Below are positions 27,189 to 36,589 of a stretch of 64,000 bases of DNA, in pieces. The stretch covers positions 62,001-126,000 of the forward strand of contig CAMBFI010000004.1 in the NCBI GenBank assembly GCA_945865935.1, in the 5' to 3' direction. Under the pieces are notes generated by a model. It was not told where the DNA came from and did no database searches. It worked only from the letters and a program-made list of their open reading frames with translations. The position numbers and the translations under genes were made by a program. Every line of letters begins with the position of its first letter. Position 1 is the first letter of the stretch. The DNA comes from Bordetella parapertussis. Its GTDB lineage: Bacteria > Pseudomonadota > Gammaproteobacteria > Burkholderiales > Burkholderiaceae_B.

Positions 27189-29728
27189 AGATCATCGTTG
27201 ATCTGCAGGGCGTACAAAACGAAAGTCGGTATCGCGGCATTGGGCGTTACTCCCTTGCCTTTGTCAAAGCGCTGATCACTTTGCGGAGGCAACACGAGGT
27301 CATCGTGTTGCTCAGTGATCTGTTTCCTGAAACGATCGAGCCAGTCAAACAAGCCTTGGGTGAGCAGCTTGCAGATTGTTCGTTGCGAGTGTGGTGCGGT
27401 ATCGGCCCCACGGATGAACGCAAACCGCAAAACCGCTGGCGCAAGCAAGTATCCGAGCTGTTGCGCGAGGCCTTCGTTGCGCGGCTTGATGCGGATGTGT
27501 TGATTGCTGCGAGTGTGGTGGATAGCCCGGGCGACAATACGATTATCAGTATCGGCAAGCTCACTCCCATCTATACCGCAGCGATTCTGTACGACTTAAT
27601 TCCGCTGATGTACAAAAGCGAGTACCTGACTGATCCCGTTACGCTTGATTGGTATCACGAACGCTTGCATCAATTGCGTCGTGCGGATTATTGGCTGGCG
27701 ATTTCTGAGTCCTCACGCCGTGACGGCATTGAGCAATTGGGCTTACCCCCCGCATGCGTCACCAACATCTCGGCCGCGATCGGTGAAGAGACCATACCGG
27801 TACAACTCACCAGCGAGCAGGCCGCAGCCTTGCGAGCAAAGTTTTCGATCATACGACCGTTCTTGTTGTATACCGGCGCGTTCGATCCGCGTAAGAACAT
27901 TCAGCGCTTGTTAGCTGCGTTTGCCGCGTTACCGGCCGGTGTGCGAAGCGCGCATCAGCTCGTGTTAGCCGGCGGCATGAATCGCCCGCAGCGCGTCGCA
28001 CTTGATCAACAGATCCGTGATGTAGGCCTGACGGGTGATCAAGTCATCGTCACCGGACGCATCACAGATTCCGACTTCAGTGGCTTGTATGGCTTGTGCC
28101 GCGCCCACATCCTGCCAACCTATTGCGAGGGTTTTGGTTTGACCGCGCTTGAGGCCATGGCCTGCGCTGCGGTGGTGATTGGTTCAAACTATTCAAGCGT
28201 TCCAGAGGTCATTGGTAATCCCGAGGCCTTATTCGATCCATTTTCGGTCGCAGCGATTACTCAAAAAATTGAGCAAGCTTTATGCGAGGAAGCGTTTCGT
28301 GCGCGCTTGCTTGCGTATAGCCAAGAACAGCTAGGCCGTTTTTCTTGGGCGCAAACCGCACAGCGCGCACTGGATGTTTTAGAAGCACTCGATGCCCAAG
28401 GCGTGTTTGCAGCGCGGCGCAAGGCCTGTCGTGCGCTCGACCTGCGTGAAGAGTTGCCAAAGCGTATTGCGGCACTGGAGCAAAGCTCAGGGCAAACGCT
28501 TACGCGCCCAGCGATCGAGCTGCGCGAAGTCGCCGCCCTTATCGCACGAACAATTCCCGCCAAAGATCCTCGCCCCACGCTGTTTGTCGACATCACCGAG
28601 TTGCACAAACATGATTCGCATTCGGGCATTCAGCGTGTGGTGCGTAGCGTCTTGCATCAGTTGTTTAAAGTCAGCAGTGATGCTCAAGCCGGCTTTCGTT
28701 TGCAACTTGTTTATGCAACAGATGGTTATTGTTACCGGGTTGCCAACGCGTTTGCGGCCCGTTGGCAACAGTCGACGACACAGAGCCCAGAAGATGACTG
28801 GATTACTCCACGATGTGGCGACGTATTTTTAGGACTGGACCTCAACTTTAATATCGAGCAGGCGCACGAGACCTATTTCACCGAGCTTAGACAGCGTGGC
28901 GTGAAAGTCTATTTTGTCGTCTATGACTTGTTACCGGTGTTGTTTAAAGAGACCTTCGTGCCCGAGTTAGTGCGTCGTTATGCGTATTGGCTAACGGTTG
29001 TGGCGCAGCAGGATGGCGCGGTGTGTATTTCGCAGGCTGTGGCTGCGGAGCTCCGGACATGGTTGGAAAACAACCAGCCGCAATCGTGGTCGCAGTCTCA
29101 CCCCAGGCTCAGGGTCGATTGGTTCGCCCTCGGTGCAGATATCGAAAGCTCTGTTCCTACCCAAGGCTTACCCGACAACGGTCAGGCCGTGCTGGCGCAG
29201 CTCGCCTCTGCCCCTACCTTTTTAGCCGTGGGCACGCTCGAGCCGCGTAAACGCCAAGCGCAGATTTTGGCGGCCTTTGAGCTGCTGTGGGCCCAGGGTT
29301 CCCCGGCGCACCTTGTGATTGTCGGTAAGCCAGGCTGGCTCACCGAGACCTTGGTCGAGCGCCTGCGCCAACATCCCCAGCAGGGACGCCATTTATTCTG
29401 GTTTGAAAACGCCAGCGATGAGTTTTTAGAAAAGCTCTACGCCACCGCGACCTGCCTGATTGCGGCCAGTGAAGCCGAAGGCTTTGGCCTGCCGATTGTC
29501 GAAGCGGCCCGCCACGGCTTGCCCGTGATTGCGCGCGATATCCCCGTATTCAGAGAAGTAGCCCAAGAGCATGCCTATTTTTATCAAGGCGGCAGCCCAG
29601 AAGCTTTGGCGGATGCCGTGCAAGCTTGGACGGCGCTAGCAGCCGCAGGCCAAGTGCCCGATTCCAGCCTGATCCGTCGCACAAGCTGGGCAGAGAGCAC
29701 TCGGCAACTGCTGTCCCGGCTGACCTAG
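27185..29728 (+). CDS. Two-domain glycosyltransferase (tandem GT4 modules)
   Basis: An 847-residue protein starting at a GTG that overlaps the previous stop (GTGA). Module 1 (about 1-400) opens MKIIVDLQGVQNESRYRGIG and has YTGAFDPRKNIQRLLAAF and the E-x7-E motif TYCEGFGLTALEAMACA. Module 2 (about 460-847) opens LFVDITELHKHDSHSGIQR and has VGTLEPRKRQAQILAAF and EAEGFGLPIVEAARHG. Module 2 resembles the protein at 21135 throughout. Tandem GT4 enzymes such as WbdA polymerise mannan or rhamnan by alternating linkages, so this is the best candidate for the processive O-chain polymerase (inference). It closes the wzm-wzt-methyltransferase operon. Confidence 0.88.
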   Translation: MKIIVDLQGVQNESRYRGIGRYSLAFVKALITLRRQHEVIVLLSDLFPETIEPVKQALGEQLADCSLRVWCGIGPTDERKPQNRWRKQVSELLREAFVARLDADVLIAASVVDSPGDNTIISIGKLTPIYTAAILYDLIPLMYKSEYLTDPVTLDWYHERLHQLRRADYWLAISESSRRDGIEQLGLPPACVTNISAAIGEETIPVQLTSEQAAALRAKFSIIRPFLLYTGAFDPRKNIQRLLAAFAALPAGVRSAHQLVLAGGMNRPQRVALDQQIRDVGLTGDQVIVTGRITDSDFSGLYGLCRAHILPTYCEGFGLTALEAMACAAVVIGSNYSSVPEVIGNPEALFDPFSVAAITQKIEQALCEEAFRARLLAYSQEQLGRFSWAQTAQRALDVLEALDAQGVFAARRKACRALDLREELPKRIAALEQSSGQTLTRPAIELREVAALIARTIPAKDPRPTLFVDITELHKHDSHSGIQRVVRSVLHQLFKVSSDAQAGFRLQLVYATDGYCYRVANAFAARWQQSTTQSPEDDWITPRCGDVFLGLDLNFNIEQAHETYFTELRQRGVKVYFVVYDLLPVLFKETFVPELVRRYAYWLTVVAQQDGAVCISQAVAAELRTWLENNQPQSWSQSHPRLRVDWFALGADIESSVPTQGLPDNGQAVLAQLASAPTFLAVGTLEPRKRQAQILAAFELLWAQGSPAHLVIVGKPGWLTETLVERLRQHPQQGRHLFWFENASDEFLEKLYATATCLIAASEAEGFGLPIVEAARHGLPVIARDIPVFREVAQEHAYFYQGGSPEALADAVQAWTALAAAGQVPDSSLIRRTSWAESTRQLLSRLT

Positions 29729-29867
29729 GGCGAATACAAGGGCATGAGCACTCTTTAAAATGGTGGTTTTCGTACAGATTTGTGTGGGTTAGACCCAGAT
29801 TTCATCAAAACACCTCTAAATTTGGGCGAAAATACCGAGTTATGCGATTTATCTTGAGACCTGAGCG

Positions 29868-31220
29868 ATGAAAATATTAGTTGTTGGTGCCGGATATGTA
29901 GGTTTGGTCACCGCTGCGTGCTTGTCCAGCAAGGACAATCAGGTGGTTTGTGTGGATACGGATTCCAGCAAAATCGCCCGTCTTGAGAAAGGCATCATCC
30001 CGATTTATGAGCCGGGCCTCAAAGAAGTGGTGGATGCCTCGATCGCCAGCGGCAACCTAAAGTTCTCCGACAACATCAAAAACGGCTTAACCAAACTCGG
30101 TAGCGATAGCACCGCAGCCAACCTGATTTTTATCGCTGTCGGTACCCCACAAGGTGAAGATGGCTCGGCAGACCTGCGTTACGTGTTGGCCGCCGCCAAA
30201 GAGATCGGTCAAAGTCTCAACGGCCCAGCCATCATCATCAACAAGTCGACTGTACCCGTTGGTACGGCTGATTTGGTCAAAGGTGAAATTGCCTGGCAGC
30301 TATTCCAGCGCAAGTGCTTTATTGATTTTGATGTGGCCAGCAACCCCGAGTTTCTAAAAGAAGGCGCAGCGATTGATGACTTCTTCAATCCGGATCGTAT
30401 TGTGATTGGCACCGAAAGCGACGCTACCAAGGCACAGCTGATGAAGCTGTATCAGCCTTATGTCAAAAACGATAGTCAGTTGCTGACGGTCGGCGTTAAA
30501 GAGGCTGAGCTCATTAAGTATGCCTCGAACGCAATGTTGGCCACACGCATTTCGTTTATGAACGAAATCGCGAATGTGTGCGATCGCTTCGGCATCAATG
30601 TAGAAGACGTGCGCGCCGGCATGGGTTCAGATTCCCGCATCGGCCCTGCGTTTTTACGCCCTGGCTGCGGCTACGGTGGCTCGTGTTTTCCCAAAGACGT
30701 TCAAGCCTTGGTACGCATTGCCCAGAGCGTTGGCGTGGACCCCATAGTCTTGAATGGGGTAGAAGCCCGCAACAAAAAACAAAAGCAGTATCTGTTTGAA
30801 CAAATCGTAGCAAAGATGGGCAAAGACCTCGATGGCCGCAAGATCTGCGTCTGGGGGCTTGCCTTCAAACCTGATACCGACGACATGCGCGAAGCCTCAT
30901 CTATCGATCTGATTCGCGCGTTGTGCCATGCCGGTGCAGCAGTGACTGCGCATGATCCTGTAGCGAAAGAAGTTGCCGAACACGTATTTGCCGACTTGCT
31001 GCGTAACGGCAAACTAAAGATCGTAGATGATCCGCTTGTCGCCGCAAAAGATGCCGATGCGGTCGTGCTGGTGACCGAGTGGGCGCAGTACAAGCAAGTT
31101 GATTTTAAAAAGCTCAAGGAAACGGTTAAAGCCCCGGTGCTGTTCGATGGACGTAACCACCTTGACCCGGCCGCTTTGAAAGCCCTTGGCTTTAGCTATG
31201 CGGGCGTCGGTCGCGCTTAA
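29868..31220 (+). CDS. ugd: UDP-glucose 6-dehydrogenase
   Basis: A 450-residue enzyme oxidising UDP-glucose to UDP-glucuronate with two NAD+. It has the N-terminal Rossmann motif VVGAGYVGLVTA, FIAVGTPQGEDGSADL, INKSTVPVGT, SNPEFLKEGAAIDDF and the catalytic Cys273 in GCGYGGSCFPKD. A 139-base gap separates it from the rhamnan cluster. It is followed after 37 bases by UDP-glucuronate decarboxylase, giving a UDP-Glc to UDP-GlcA to UDP-xylose route. UDP-GlcA could also feed uronic-acid-containing repeats, perhaps amidated by the AsnB-like enzyme at 45331. Confidence 0.96.
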   Translation: MKILVVGAGYVGLVTAACLSSKDNQVVCVDTDSSKIARLEKGIIPIYEPGLKEVVDASIASGNLKFSDNIKNGLTKLGSDSTAANLIFIAVGTPQGEDGSADLRYVLAAAKEIGQSLNGPAIIINKSTVPVGTADLVKGEIAWQLFQRKCFIDFDVASNPEFLKEGAAIDDFFNPDRIVIGTESDATKAQLMKLYQPYVKNDSQLLTVGVKEAELIKYASNAMLATRISFMNEIANVCDRFGINVEDVRAGMGSDSRIGPAFLRPGCGYGGSCFPKDVQALVRIAQSVGVDPIVLNGVEARNKKQKQYLFEQIVAKMGKDLDGRKICVWGLAFKPDTDDMREASSIDLIRALCHAGAAVTAHDPVAKEVAEHVFADLLRNGKLKIVDDPLVAAKDADAVVLVTEWAQYKQVDFKKLKETVKAPVLFDGRNHLDPAALKALGFSYAGVGRA

Positions 31221-31257
31221 GCTTTGGTAACTCCCTGTTGAACCTAGCGTCATCTAT

Positions 31258-32214
31258 ATGAAAAAAATTCTTGTAACAGGCGGGGCAGGCTTCTTGGGAT
31301 CGCATCTGTGTGATCGTCTAGTCGCGCAGGGGCATGAAGCGATTGCGTTAGACAGCTTGTTTACCGGCAGTCAAAAGAATTTTCAAGGGCTGATTGCCAA
31401 CCCCCTGTTTAAGTTCGTTAAACATGACGTAGTTGATACCTTGACAGTTAAAGCCTTGGGCGTCGACACCCTTGACGAGATCTACAATCTCGCTTGCCCA
31501 GCTTCTCCCGTGCATTACCAGTACGACCCCATTCACACGATGAAGACCTCGGTGCTTGGAGCGATCAATATGCTTGAGCTTGCGCGCAGCACGGGCGCCA
31601 AGGTGTTTCAGGCGTCGACCTCGGAAGTCTATGGCGATCCATCGGTGCATCCACAGCCAGAAGATTACTGGGGTAACGTGAATACCATTGGTATTCGCAG
31701 CTGTTACGACGAAGGTAAGCGCGCGGCAGAGACGCTGTTCTTTGATTATCAACGCACGCACAAGCTACGCATCAAAATAGTTCGCATTTTTAACACTTAT
31801 GGCCCCCGCATGGCTGCGGATGACGGTCGGGTCGTTAGCAACTTTATCGTGCAAGCCCTGCGCGGCGAGGACCTCACTGTGTATGGCGACGGCACCCAGA
31901 CGCGTAGCTTTTGTTATGCCGACGATCTAGTCGAAGGCTTTATGCGCTTGATGAATGCGGATGACAATGTGGTGGGCCCAATCAATTTAGGGAACCCCGG
32001 TGAGTTCACCATGATCGAGTTGGCTGAAAAAGTACTTCGCCTGACAGGCTCTAAGAGCAAGCTCATTCACATGCCCTTGCCGCAAGACGACCCCAAGCAG
32101 CGCCGTCCTGACATCACCAAAGCCAAGCAATATCTAGATTGGGAGCCGACCGTGCCGCTCGAGCAGGGACTCGTTCGTACCATTGCGTACTTTAAAGAGG
32201 CGCTCGCGGCATGA
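31258..32214 (+). CDS. uxs: UDP-glucuronate decarboxylase (UDP-xylose synthase)
   Basis: A 318-residue extended SDR. It has [26 protein letters not shown] (a UXS signature), [16 protein letters not shown] with the catalytic Thr/Ser-Glu, CYDEGKR with Tyr150 and Lys154, and [10 protein letters not shown]. These features separate UXS from dTDP-glucose dehydratases and from the ArnA decarboxylase. The reaction yields UDP-D-xylose and CO2. The gene is sandwiched between ugd and a GtrB-like transferase that starts within its stop codon (ATGA), so UDP-xylose is the likely donor for the next enzyme. Confidence 0.94.
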   Translation: MKKILVTGGAGFLGSHLCDRLVAQGHEAIALDSLFTGSQKNFQGLIANPLFKFVKHDVVDTLTVKALGVDTLDEIYNLACPASPVHYQYDPIHTMKTSVLGAINMLELARSTGAKVFQASTSEVYGDPSVHPQPEDYWGNVNTIGIRSCYDEGKRAAETLFFDYQRTHKLRIKIVRIFNTYGPRMAADDGRVVSNFIVQALRGEDLTVYGDGTQTRSFCYADDLVEGFMRLMNADDNVVGPINLGNPGEFTMIELAEKVLRLTGSKSKLIHMPLPQDDPKQRRPDITKAKQYLDWEPTVPLEQGLVRTIAYFKEALAA

Positions 32215-33209
32215 CGAGCACGCACACCGCAATGACAACTACAGCCGCAAGCGGTAACGCAACGGACCAGCGGTTCGCGATCGTGATGCCCGTCTATGAA
32301 GACAGGGAAGCGTCAACGCGCTTACTTAAAGAGTTGTTTGCAGAATACGGTAACCGCCCCTATGTGGTGATCGTCGATGATGGCTCATTGCATCAGCCCG
32401 TGCAGTTGCAAGTGCTTAAGGACATGGGTCTGTCTGGAGTTGTTATTACGCTCAAGCGTAACGTTGGACATCAGCGTGCGATTGCAATCGGGCTGAACTA
32501 CGTTGCAGACCATCACCCTGATATGCCATGCACTGTCGTCATGGACTCCGATGGCGAAGATACGCCTCAGTCGATTCGTGAGCTTGTGGCGCCACTTAGT
32601 TCACCACCGAGCGCATCTACGGTCGACGTAGTCGTTGCGCAGCGTAAAAGCCGCGTTGAAACATTCCGATTTAAGGCTTTCTATCTTGTGTACAAAGCGC
32701 TGTTTCAATTGCTGACTGGACGCAAAATTAGTTTCGGTAATTTCATGGCGGTCGGGCCGATCGGGCTAAAGCGCCTGGCTGCAATGCAAGAGCTTTGGAT
32801 GCATGTGGCGGGCTGCGTACTCAGTTCAAAGTTACGTATTCAAACACTGCCGATTGATCGCGGGCCGCGCTATGCCGGTAAAAGTAAGATGAATTTTGTG
32901 GGCCTGGCCTTACATGGCTTTCGTGCACTGATGGTGTTCGCTGAAGACGTGCTCGTGCGCGTGGGGATGATGTGTGCGCTCGTGGCTGGCTTGACGGTGT
33001 CTGCAAGCTTCCTCGCGATCGGCTTAAAGCTTGCAAACTTCGCGACGCCTGGTTGGTTCTCTGTAGCGTTGGGTATTTTGTTGTTGGTGCTCTTGCAGAC
33101 TGGCGCGCTGACGTTGATGACTTTGATGCTGACTGGCGTGGTACGCGCAGGCGCTCCAAATCAAATTGACTACCGCGCTTATATTGATGGCATCGATTAT
33201 GCCGATTAG
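32211..33209 (+). CDS. gtrB: GT2 polyprenyl-phosphate glycosyltransferase (GtrB/DPM1-like)
   Basis: A 332-residue protein. A soluble GT-A domain has [35 protein letters not shown] and [11 protein letters not shown] (DxD metal site), followed by two C-terminal transmembrane helices (about 245-320). This is the architecture of GtrB, ArnC and DPM1, which transfer a sugar from a nucleotide donor onto undecaprenyl phosphate. The first ~20 residues (Thr/Ala-rich) are dispensable-looking. Coupling to UDP-xylose synthase upstream and to a GtrA-like flippase downstream suggests that undecaprenyl-phosphate-xylose is made here; glucose or another sugar is possible. Confidence 0.87.
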   Translation: MTSTHTAMTTTAASGNATDQRFAIVMPVYEDREASTRLLKELFAEYGNRPYVVIVDDGSLHQPVQLQVLKDMGLSGVVITLKRNVGHQRAIAIGLNYVADHHPDMPCTVVMDSDGEDTPQSIRELVAPLSSPPSASTVDVVVAQRKSRVETFRFKAFYLVYKALFQLLTGRKISFGNFMAVGPIGLKRLAAMQELWMHVAGCVLSSKLRIQTLPIDRGPRYAGKSKMNFVGLALHGFRALMVFAEDVLVRVGMMCALVAGLTVSASFLAIGLKLANFATPGWFSVALGILLLVLLQTGALTLMTLMLTGVVRAGAPNQIDYRAYIDGIDYAD

Positions 33210-33657
33210 TAAGATTCCAGCTATTAGCGCGGCGCGGACGAACGCCCCCGCGATCAAAGCGCATTGGCTTACACAACTTCTGCAACAACAGCCCTTTCGT
33301 TATCTCGTGAACGGCGGCGTGGCCACAGTCGTGCATTTTTTAGTGCTCACTTTAAACCTCAAAGTATTACATTGGGAATCAGCAGGCCTATCGAATATAG
33401 TGGCAGCGGTGTGTGGCACGGTCGTATCTTTTTTGGGCAATCGTTATTACGTTTTCTATGGCTCGACCGAGCCACTGCTTAAGCAGATCTATCGATTTTC
33501 CTTCATCTACGTTGCGATCGCGATGGGGCATGGTTTGATTTTGTATGTTTGGTCTGATGTCTATCGCATGAACTACATTTTAGGTTTTATGCTGGCGACT
33601 GTATTTCAAGTGACGTGTAGCTATCTGGGTAACAAGTTCATGGTGTTTAAAGCATGA
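33187..33657 (+). CDS. gtrA: GtrA-like membrane protein (probable polyprenyl-P-sugar flippase)
   Basis: About 156 residues with four transmembrane helices and the GtrA family start FRYLVNGGVATVVHFLVLTL, later FLGNRYYVF and CSYLGNKFMVFKA. GtrA proteins are thought to flip undecaprenyl-phosphate-linked sugar for periplasmic addition. Start codon choice is uncertain: ATG at 33187 or 33199, both inside the end of the GtrB gene; neither has a clear ribosome-binding site, consistent with translational coupling. It overlaps the next gene by ATGA. Confidence 0.85.
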   Translation: MASIMPISKIPAISAARTNAPAIKAHWLTQLLQQQPFRYLVNGGVATVVHFLVLTLNLKVLHWESAGLSNIVAAVCGTVVSFLGNRYYVFYGSTEPLLKQIYRFSFIYVAIAMGHGLILYVWSDVYRMNYILGFMLATVFQVTCSYLGNKFMVFKA

Positions 33658-34250
33658 AGTATCTCAAGCTGCTAAGTGCCACCGCACTGTTTTGTTTGTT
33701 GTTACTTTTTATTTATGTCTTGCACGTACGTTATGTGCCTGTAAACGTCGTTTTTTACAGCGCAATGTTTGATGCTGTGTTGGCTACCGCCCTTACACTC
33801 CTTTTGCTTGCGGCACTTCGTTGGTTGCGCAGTTTTTCTCGGTTTGAGATTGCTCAAATGGTGTGTATCTGGTTATTGCTTGGCTACTCTTTCGCGATTT
33901 CTGTGCCAACCGTCATTGATCGTTCACTATCGTTCTATATCTTAGAAAAACTGCAACAACGCGGCGGCGGTATCAAGCTTGACGCGTTTGATCAGGTTTT
34001 CACACAGGAATACGTTAAAGAGCATCGCTTAATTGATGTGCGGTTAACAGAGCAACAGCAGTCAGGTACGATAGTCATTCGCAATGGTTGTGTGGTACTG
34101 ACAGACTGGGGCCAAACGATCGCTACAACAAGCCGCTTTTTCCGCAATCATTTTTTGCCCAAGCAGCGCTTGCTCATGGGTGAATACTCGGATGATTTGA
34201 CTGATCCGTTTCGCAACAGCGTGAAGCGGGTAGATTATCAGTGCCAGTGA
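33654..34250 (+). CDS. Unrecognised three-helix membrane protein, last gene of the ugd-uxs-gtrBA operon
   Basis: A 198-residue protein I do not recognise. Three hydrophobic helices lie at about 5-25, 33-55 and 68-88, followed by a soluble C-terminal half (about 95-198) with charged and polar sequence: GGIKLDAFDQVFTQEYVKEH, then TIVIRNGCVVLTDWG. The membrane topology would put this half in the periplasm if the N terminus is cytoplasmic. It overlaps gtrA by ATGA, so it belongs functionally to the GtrB/GtrA module; it is too small to be a GT-C glycosyltransferase. It may be an accessory factor. The 3' end overlaps the convergent polymerase gene by 13 bases. Confidence 0.75.
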   Translation: MKYLKLLSATALFCLLLLFIYVLHVRYVPVNVVFYSAMFDAVLATALTLLLLAALRWLRSFSRFEIAQMVCIWLLLGYSFAISVPTVIDRSLSFYILEKLQQRGGGIKLDAFDQVFTQEYVKEHRLIDVRLTEQQQSGTIVIRNGCVVLTDWGQTIATTSRFFRNHFLPKQRLLMGEYSDDLTDPFRNSVKRVDYQCQ

Positions 34251-36331
34251 ATAGCTTCGATCCTAACGCCAAGTCTGCGGCTATCCTCGTTCATTCCAAA
34301 GTTACGCGGTACAAAACAGCGGGATAACCTCAGCTCTACATGGTAATCGTCCGGTGTAGCGACTGAGCCTGCAGGCAAGTCAAAGCTCAGTTGCTGTGGG
34401 CCCGTTTTGTTTAAGACAAAGTCCTTTTGAGCCAGCTCCCGGTCGTCCAGTAAGATTCTTAGCGACCCGGATATGGGGCGTTGTTCTGCGTCTGGCTGCG
34501 TTGTGGCGAGCTGAATCGTGAACCCCGTAGCGCCAACTGGTACGTCTGTGCGGTAGTGCCCCGAGGTCCAATTGTCTCGATCAAGAGGGCGAGATTTAAA
34601 GCACTGAACATCCGTATTAAACGGAAACATGCGTCGCGATTGTATTGTTTCATAGAGCACAAGGCCAATAGATATGCAAACAAGTACAACGACAATATAC
34701 TTATTTTTTAAAAAAATAAGTGTGCGGCTGTTGAGTTGATGTACGACTCCGTTAGGACTTAATATTTGAGGGGCCCATGCATAGAGTAGCGCTATAAAGG
34801 ACGCTGCGATAAGCAAATTTTCGCGAACTAATAGGGAGTGTGAAAACAAGTTGCCACACGCAATGGCTAGCAAAGCAAACAAGGCTGGAATCAGATTTTT
34901 TTTATTATTAGACTTTAAGATTGGATATGCGACGAAAAATACTAAAACGCTAAAGCCTAACAGACCGTTCTCAACGAGTATTTGTAGAAAATAGTTGTGA
35001 GCATTTTCACCATTTTGCTCAACACTCAAGAAAAACGATCGTGACAGCTCCGGGTTTGCCGCTTGACGATAGAACTCGGCTTGCCCTAAACCAGCAAAAG
35101 GAAATAACAGAAGCATATAAAGTGCTGCTCGATACACTTCTGGTCGATAGGAGAGTTTCAGATTAAGCGAGAGTAAGTCTGGCAATCCGTGCTGGGCAGC
35201 CAATTGGGAGAGACTTTCGTACCAAAGCGCTGGAGCTACGGCTGCGCTGATCAACACCGCCACGCATAACGTAATGAGCCCTAGTAATACACGTGTTGGC
35301 TCCACCCGCTTGCGCAATAGCCACAACATGGCGATTGAAATTGAGCATAGCACCCCTAAAGCTAGGCTTGCTTTTGATTTACTTAAGAAAAGTAACCACC
35401 AGCTTAGTGGCATAACCAAACCAATAAAGGCTAACCAAACCCAGTTTGATCTTTTGTAGTACGCGTAGCCTACTAATCCAATAGCACCTAGAAGCATGTG
35501 CCCCGCGAATGCGTGTAAGTCAGGCTGAAACCCTAGTGCAGCAAAACCGAATCGGTCTACCCTAAAGTTTAGAAGGCTATGGCTCAATCCTGCACCAAAA
35601 GCGGATTGTCGCCAGCCGACCAGTGCTGCGATAAGTATTCCAATGATCAGCGGTTTAAAAATGATGTCATTACGATCGGGCATCCGTCGTAATGCTGGGG
35701 CAAATACCGCCAAGAGTGAAAAAGCGCCTCCGTATGCAATCCAGTCCATGAGCGGCCGATAGTCGTCGTGCCAAGTAAGAGTGCGCAGGTGCATTAGATT
35801 GAAGACCAAGGCCTGCAAGCTAAATGACGCGCTTGATTGGTACAGGTTACGCATGATGGCGACCGCAACGGAGAGGCTAATGAATATAAAAGCGAGTCCA
35901 GCCGGCCACGGTAAATTGAATTCTGCTAGCGGATGCGTCGTAGTGTTTTTCTGTTTGCGGAAGGCGTTATTGAAAAGGAAGCCGAGTACAACACCAGCAA
36001 CTAAGTCTAGTCCTGCGCCGTGCACATCTTGAATACGACCGTAACCCGTATAAAGCTGAAATTGCCATGCAAATGTGGGTAGTAAAGGCAGTGCAAATAT
36101 GGAGCCCATGATTGCGACTCGCGCACTGATCGCGGCGGTAATAAAACCAAACAGAAGGCACAGCGCTGGGGTGTTAACTCTGTAGTAGGGGTTAAGGGCT
36201 GATAAAGCACTGTACTGATTAAGAACGATGGCCGCCATAGCACTTAAGCACAAGCAGACACCAAGCCTAGAAATCCAACGTGTTGCATTACAAAATGTCT
36301 CGTCATAGCAAGTTATTGTTTGGAGTCCCAT
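34238..36331 (-). CDS. Large O-antigen polymerase/ligase (Wzy_C/WaaL family) with C-terminal beta domain, copy A
   Basis: A 697-residue protein starting at the ATG 36329-36331, which overlaps the stop of the rmlC remnant as TGATG. About 12-13 helices occupy residues 15-530. The ligase/polymerase loop carries GENAHNYFLQILVENGLLGF with the catalytic-type His, and GLGQAEFYRQ before it. After the last helix (KYIVVVLVCISIGLVLYE) a ~130-residue soluble, probably periplasmic, beta-rich domain follows (WTSGHYRTDVPVGATGF to the end LGVRIEAIHWH). The protein at 59395 has the same layout. It could be an O-unit polymerase, a ligase, or a protein-O-glycosyltransferase; sequence cannot decide. Confidence 0.82.
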   Translation of the reverse strand: MGLQTITCYDETFCNATRWISRLGVCLCLSAMAAIVLNQYSALSALNPYYRVNTPALCLLFGFITAAISARVAIMGSIFALPLLPTFAWQFQLYTGYGRIQDVHGAGLDLVAGVVLGFLFNNAFRKQKNTTTHPLAEFNLPWPAGLAFIFISLSVAVAIMRNLYQSSASFSLQALVFNLMHLRTLTWHDDYRPLMDWIAYGGAFSLLAVFAPALRRMPDRNDIIFKPLIIGILIAALVGWRQSAFGAGLSHSLLNFRVDRFGFAALGFQPDLHAFAGHMLLGAIGLVGYAYYKRSNWVWLAFIGLVMPLSWWLLFLSKSKASLALGVLCSISIAMLWLLRKRVEPTRVLLGLITLCVAVLISAAVAPALWYESLSQLAAQHGLPDLLSLNLKLSYRPEVYRAALYMLLLFPFAGLGQAEFYRQAANPELSRSFFLSVEQNGENAHNYFLQILVENGLLGFSVLVFFVAYPILKSNNKKNLIPALFALLAIACGNLFSHSLLVRENLLIAASFIALLYAWAPQILSPNGVVHQLNSRTLIFLKNKYIVVVLVCISIGLVLYETIQSRRMFPFNTDVQCFKSRPLDRDNWTSGHYRTDVPVGATGFTIQLATTQPDAEQRPISGSLRILLDDRELAQKDFVLNKTGPQQLSFDLPAGSVATPDDYHVELRLSRCFVPRNFGMNEDSRRLGVRIEAIHWH

Positions 36332-36564
36332 CAATCGAAAACTTCCGCGTGAGGTAGCAGGGAGCCATTCAAGTTTTTATTGGCTAGGCTTGGACTTGCT
36401 CCGTTCAGCTGCGATAGCTGCCAGTCGATTTCAATCGCAGAGTCATTCCACAACGAGCATCGTTCGTTGTCGCTGTCAAAAAAAAAGCCGCGCTCATCGC
36501 TCCAGATGGTTGGCTCTAAAATCAACATGTCTGATAGATTGGTAGGAATGGCTTTAAATGGCAA
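36331..36564 (-). pseudogene. rmlC: rmlC remnant: internally deleted dTDP-4-dehydrorhamnose 3,5-epimerase
   Basis: The 77-codon open frame joins both ends of RmlC. Codons 1-32 match the N terminus (IPTNLSDMLILEP, DERGFFFDSD), and the rest matches the C terminus (ERCSLWNDSAIEIDW, ending HAEVFD). The ~100 central residues, with the catalytic His-Asp dyad and the cupin barrel, are missing. The only start codon in the right place is a TTG. The frame is intact to its stop, which overlaps the ATG of the polymerase gene (TGATG). It cannot be an active epimerase. Confidence 0.85.
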
Positions 36565-36589
36565 GAGCTTGCTCCAAGTGGCAACTAAA

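Noticed and set aside
29729-29867. Intrinsic terminator between the rhamnan cluster and ugd
   Set aside because: The gap is AT-rich but I found no stem of useful length followed by a T-tract.
36331-36564. Short functional cupin or novel small protein instead of an rmlC remnant
   Set aside because: Both halves match the two ends of RmlC and the barrel and catalytic residues are missing; an adjacent rmlA remnant shows the same pattern.
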